Below are positions 59,609-64,000 of a stretch of DNA of 64,000 bases, piece after piece (the first letter of the stretch is position 1; every line of letters begins with the position of its first letter). The DNA lies in NCBI GenBank assembly GCA_020631735.1, contig CM036201.1, positions 77,214,087-77,278,086 of the forward strand. Reading direction: 5' to 3'. Both the position numbers and the translations under genes were made by a program. Below the pieces are notes generated by a model that worked only from the letters and a program-made list of their open reading frames with translations, was not told the origin of the DNA and did not search any database. This DNA is from Saccharum officinarum (Eukaryota; Streptophyta; Magnoliopsida; Poales; Poaceae).

Positions 59609-61441
59609 GGGGGTGTTTAGTTCCCACCTAAAAAAATTTTATCTCATCACATCGAATGTTTAGACATATGCATAGAGTACTAAATGTAGACGAAAAAAAA
59701 CTAATTACACAGTTTGGTTGGAAATCACGAGACGAATCTTTTAAGCCTAATTAGTCCATGATTAGCCTTAAGTGCTACAGTAACATATTGACGGTAATTA
59801 ACCATCAATTTAATAAGTCAACAAGAGTCAAGAGAAGGGTTAAAATGAGTTTCACCATAGATTTATGGGTTTTAAACTAATAATTTTCACGAGTTTTGGT
59901 GAATGTCTATTTCTGCAGGGGTTATCAGGAAAAGATCAAAGGAGACCCACATGTCAGATTTATATAGAGAGAAATCAATCCTACTACGAAAAAAAATAAT
60001 CTAGAAGAGTCGGGAAGGCACCCCCTCGAAGGGGAGGGCCATTTGGGCTGACAGGTGGGGCGGCCACCCCAGGCCCTAGGCGCCCGCCCCAGTGGTTTGA
60101 CCAATCAGGTGCAAGCTCGTGGATCCTGCCTCCACCGCCTTTGAGGATGAATAAAAATCGTAGATCAAGGTTGGTTTGATCCAATGGCTGTGGTGCTTCC
60201 TAGAGGGCTATATAAGTAAGGCCCCTAACCCTAGGAGAAACCCTAATTCATTAGCAATTCATTAGTAGAGGGAGCCATCAACAGAGCTAGAGTTTAGAGA
60301 GTTTCTCTTCACCAGAGAATTAGAATAGCTACTCCAATTCTTCAAGTTCTACATAGGTTTAGACTAGATAGAGGAAGAGTCGGGTGACTTGTGCTCGGGA
60401 TTCAGATCTTCGTCATCAAAGTATTGATATTATTTTGTATCTTTGCTCTACGACTTTATTCTAATATCATTATGTTTCTATTTATTATGTTCCTAGTTTG
60501 CTTTAGTAGTACATTTGATATGGTTATGATTGATAATGAGTTTATGTATATGTTTGCAAAACGCTTAGCTCTCTTCGCGAGGGGGTTAAGTGGTAGATCA
60601 CATGTAAGCGTGGTGCTTAGATGCTATTTACCTGCAAATGTACCCTATTGGCCGGGTCGTGTGGTAGTTCGTGAAAGTGACAGTTCTATTGATTCTTATA
60701 TAGTCCACCCCCCATTGATAGGACAGGCAGAAACAACGTTACGTAGGAAGTCATGCTATATTCTGGCTTTCTTCAGTAATATTCCTTATACATAGATGAA
60801 GAGTCTTTTATGCCATATATGATGATGTGTTTGCTAGAGTAGATGAATGACTTAGTAGATTAGAACCTACCTAGAATTCAATCTCTTGATCTAATCAGAC
60901 GTCAACCTACCTTTATGATGAGTAGTCTATCTTTAATCTCTGTGTGATTTATCCCAATGCTTTATAATTCATTTATACTTATTTATCATGGTTTATCCCC
61001 TTGCCAAAGTAAGTGATTATGTGATTGATTTCTCATAAGTAGTCATATTTTGCAAATCCATCCCTTTAGATTTAAGTCCTTAGTTCTTTCTCTTGAGCTA
61101 AATATAAATTAACGATACCTGAAATATTTTCCGGTGAAGTGCTACGATGATATTTTATCTGTACGCTTGCGGATCCTATTTTTATTCTAAGAGGAGCAGT
61201 TCTATACCAACACTTCTAGCGCCATACTAGGGATGACAACTTAGCTTAAGTGGTGTTAGAAGTGTCAACATAACACACATGTGCTAATGACGGCTTAATT
61301 AGGCTTAATAAATTCGTCTTGCGGTTTCCAAGCGAGTTATGTAATTAGTTTTTTTATTAGCACCCGAAAACCCCTTCCGACATCCCATAAAACATTCGAT
61401 GTGACACCCAAAAACTTTTCACCTACCAACTAAACACCCCC
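59609..61441. mobile_element. Tourist-like MITE containing a solo LTR
   Basis: Ends GGGGGTGTTTAGTT and AACTAAACACCCCC are perfect inverted repeats. The duplication is TTA (59606-59608 and 61442-61444). The MITE itself is about 343 bp. A solo LTR occupies 59786-61270. Confidence 0.95.
59786..61270 (-). mobile_element. solo LTR, family S copy 3, minus strand
   Basis: On the minus strand it starts TGTTGACACTTCTAACACC and ends TTAATTACCGTCAATA. The 5-bp duplication TAACA is perfect (59781-59785 and 61271-61275). The terminal CA has mutated to TA. The block GTAAGCGTGGTGCTTAGATG (60605-60624) is the reverse complement of the CACCACGCTTAC block of copies 1 and 2. Confidence 0.92.
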
Positions 61442-62404
61442 TTACTTCAACGGAAGAGGTTTCTTTATCAGCTGGAACCTGGAGAATGAGAACAATAAGA
61501 AGCCAATTCCCAATGAGAAGACAGTGATGAAGAGGGATGAGGAAGACTCCTAGGAAGACGAAGATGATAAAGATGATGAAATTTTAGATAGCTATCCTTT
61601 TGGTGACGGCTCTTCCAAGCAAATAGATCCTAAAGTTAAAGAGGTTTTTGAACCTAGTAAACAAGGGGAGCAGAGGCCTAGTAAGCATCATAGCTGTGAT
61701 ATTGATCTAGTACAGGACTCTCCTCTCAGTAATGAGGGTCGGAAAACTCTGAAACAGATATTCTCTGAACATCCAATGAGTACTCAATGTGATTCTGCTA
61801 CTATCATAGAGGCGACAGTTTCAGTTGAAAAGGAATTGAAGGAGTAGGCGACTGAAACAACATTGGAGCCCCCAATAGCCAGCTTACATGATGAGCAAGA
61901 CTTTATCATGGTCGGTAGTTCCAAGAAGCAGAAGGTGACAAAAATGTCGAGGTGGCTAAAAGAGCAAGCTCTAGGGTGGCTGGGACTGGGACCCCAATCC
62001 CACTCAGAGCGGAAAGGAGGGCAGCTACGATGGACAGCCAAGGTATATCCTCCAATCCTTTCTCTACTCTTCAAAATATTAATCCTACAATCCTAAGTAA
62101 ATTAGCTTTAGATAGTGGTATATCTTTGGGAAAAACTGAGGAAGAAGTTGATGCTACTATTGACTTGATCAAGGCTAAAGAACTAGCCCCCAATCCACTC
62201 TGGCCGAAGCTGAGAAAAACAAAGAGGTGACAGATGTTCCTGCTGATAGTTTAGAGGTGGAAGACATAGAAGACAACACTAATGAGGAACATATGTCTCT
62301 CATACGGGATTTAGAAGAGTTGACTGAGGATAGTGAAGTTATTAAAGATTTAGAGGTGGAACGAGTGCGCTAGAAAGGGAAGACAAAAATACATCCCAAT
62401 GAGT

Positions 62405-63091
62405 GTCTTATTCTAGAACATTAGGGGATTGGGCAGTAAAGGTAGGAAGGCACAACTCAAGAAGATCCTTCTGGATCATCAAATTAAGTGCATTTGTCTT
62501 AGTGAAACTATCAAACAAAAATATACTAATAGAGAGTTAAATGCTTTAGGGAGTGGTTTCCCTTTTAGAAGGCAGTGGGTTCCTTTTAGAGGGCATTCCG
62601 TGGGGCTGTTGATGGGTATAGACGAGATTTTGCAGAGGCGACCAAAGTAGAAAGTTCTAACCACTTTCAAGCTCTGACCCTAGCGCAGAAAGATGATAAC
62701 TTTGTTTGGAGATTGATCAGTGTATATGGGCCAGTAAGGGATAATGAGAAGCAAGGCTTTCTAGATGAGTTAGAGGTGTTGTGCAATGATGCTGACATAC
62801 CCACACTCATAGGAGGTGACTTCAATTTGGTTAGGAAAGTAGAAGAAAAATCCACTGGTAATGTGAATGCTACTCTGATGGATGCCTTTAACAATTTTGT
62901 GGTAAATACTGGTTTTAGAAAACTACATAGAGGTGGAGGTCAATACACCTAGACAAACAAACAAACAAATCCTATTATGGTGGTTTTAGACAGATTCTTC
63001 ATGAATGTGAGTTAGGGAAATCACTATCCTTTGGTCACTGCTCAATCAATCACTAGATTGGGCTTAGATCATAATCCTCTGGTGGTTGAAG
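62405..63091 (+). pseudogene. L1 ORF2 endonuclease, interrupted by stops
   Basis: An APE-type endonuclease with visible catalytic signatures: IGSKGRKAQLKKILLDHQIK, CLSETIKQK (Glu), SVYGPVRDNEKQGFLDEL, LIGGDFNLVRKVEEKS (Asp, Asn) and LDHNPLVVEV (His). Stops occur near 62648 and 62950, and there are frame changes. It would nick target DNA to prime reverse transcription. The RT part is beyond the inserted copia element or absent. Confidence 0.88.
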
Positions 63092-63309
63092 TGTTATCAA
63101 CGACGTATGGAATATGAAGTAAAACGAAATCAATCACAGCGGAGACACACGATTTAACGTGGAAAACCCCTCCAATGCGAAGGGGAAAAACCACGGGCAC
63201 CAGCCAGCAACAATCTCACTATCTCAAGAGTTTTGGGTTACACGCCTGCGGCGGCTTACAAGAGAATCAAGTCTCCAAGAAACCCAGTGAATTTGGAACA
63301 ACTCCAACA
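63092..63309 (-). repeat. 3' LTR of the right-edge copia element
   Basis: 218 bp. On the minus strand it starts TGTTGGAGTTGTTCC just after the polypurine tract and ends GTCGTTGATAACA. Confidence 0.88.
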
Positions 63310-63408
63310 AACTCCACCTTGAGACAAATTCATCTTGTATCATAAATCAACCCATCATCCTAAACAACAAAGATAGAAAACCACTGGTGCCAACAATAGT
63401 CTCTTGGA

Positions 63409-63996
63409 CTATTCAATTAAACCAACTAAGCTTGAGCATAACTCAAACTTAGCAATAGGAATAGGCTTTGTCATCTTATCAGCAGGATTATCATGAGTAC
63501 TAATCTTGCATACTTTCAGCTTACCTTCTTCAATCACATCTCGCACAAAATGATACTTGATATCTATATGCTTAGTTCTCTCATGGAACATCTGATCTTT
63601 AGTGAGGTAAATTGCACTTTGACTGTCACAGTGCAAACTTATGCAAGATTCAATTCCACTGAGTTCAGCGTACAAACCTTTCAACCATATCAATTCTTTG
63701 CACGCTTCACAAATAGCCATATATTCTGCTTCAGTAGTAGACAAAGCAACAACAGACTATAACGTAGCCCTCCAACTCACAGCATAACTGCTAACAGTAA
63801 ACACATAATCAGTAATTGATCTTCGCCTGTCTAGATCAGCAGCATAATCAGAATCCACATAACCAACGAGACCCTTATCAGTTCTTCCAAACTTCAAACA
63901 GTAATCTGCTGTGCCTCTGAGGTACCTGAAAATCCACTGAACTGCCCTCCAATGTTCTTTACCAGGATTAGACATATATCTACTAATAAGACTCAT
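63409..63996 (-). pseudogene. RNase H end of copia pol
   Basis: Minus strand: SLISRYMSNPGKEHWRAVQW, IFRYLRGTADYCLKFG, GYVDSDYAADLDRRRSITDY, then after a TAG near 63757-63759, [42 protein letters not shown] and [14 protein letters not shown]. The catalytic Asp and Glu positions of copia RNase H are present. It is the C-terminus of a pol that continues right of the window. Confidence 0.92.
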
Positions 63997-64000
63997 AGCA

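Larger units (their letters stand above)
59601..63091 (+). mobile_element. L1-type LINE, plus strand, interrupted and truncated
   Basis: After removal of the MITE at 59609-61441, coding-like sequence begins with FNGRGFFISWNLENENNKKP. It continues through an acidic ORF1-like stretch with several stops (61445-62370) into an endonuclease. A copia element cuts it at 63092. Because it starts exactly where WAK copy D is cut, it probably inserted there, but no duplication could be checked. Confidence 0.75.
63092..64000 (-). mobile_element. Ty1-copia element with short LTR, minus strand, runs off the window
   Basis: The LTR at the left edge, then a polypurine tract (rc of 63310-63323, CTCAAGGTGGAGTT), then the RNase H end of pol. 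It is inserted in the LINE endonuclease. The left flanking 5 bp are TGAAG; the other end is outside. Confidence 0.9.

Overview
The window looks like a transposon-packed stretch of a grass nuclear genome. The element families (SIRE/Maximus-type copia, Tat-lineage gypsy, chromovirus, Ac/Ds-like hAT, CACTA, Mutator, Tourist- and Stowaway-type MITEs) and the GC-rich wall-associated kinase (WAK) family fit a panicoid/Andropogoneae grass such as the sorghum-sugarcane-maize group. That placement is inference, not proof. I found no tRNA, rRNA or prokaryotic-type locus.

Layout. 1-858: the 3' part of a SIRE-type copia LTR, sitting in the gag region of a Tat-lineage Ty3/gypsy element (859-9093). That gypsy element is also split by a solo LTR (1037-2803) and an Ac/Ds-like hAT element (4291-5078). 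9309-14387: a very long solo LTR with a second solo LTR inside it (9542-10811). 14465-30435: a minus-strand L1-type LINE split by a short-LTR noncoding retroelement (14948-28350), which is itself split by a complete SIRE-type copia element (16566-27427). A plus-strand RTE-type LINE tail (29317-29902) is also nested in the LINE. 30480-32837: two WAK remnants, one carrying a Mutator-like element. 32838-34640: a truncated minus-strand chromovirus with a hAT MITE in its LTR.

34592-59600 is a WAK cluster. Four related segments (A 34592-42045, B 46430-47632, C 52629-55500, D 55796-59600) share the same 5' flank. Three of them carry a degenerate AN1 zinc-finger fragment about 0.75 to 0.95 kb upstream of a truncated WAK first exon. 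The three long copies share one 8-bp insertion that creates a stop, so they appear to have been copied after the ancestor was already broken. Between B and C lies the only full-length WAK gene (48363-51756): signal peptide, galacturonan-binding domain, two EGF-like exons, transmembrane segment and an intact kinase domain. One extra T in a T-run breaks its first exon. The segments are interrupted by a Mutator element with 155-bp TIRs (35373-39551), a CACTA element (42363-45914), Tourist-like MITEs and a Stowaway MITE with an inner element. Sibling segments without the insertion act as empty-site controls.

59601-64000: a plus-strand LINE with an L1-type endonuclease, interrupted by a Tourist-like MITE that holds another solo LTR, and cut at 63092 by a minus-strand copia element that runs off the window.

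No host gene pathway can be read beyond the WAK receptor kinase. Nearly all other coding sequence is decayed transposon protein. Most insertions could be bounded exactly from terminal motifs plus target-site duplications (TSDs), and in several cases from reading frames that rejoin when the insertion is removed.
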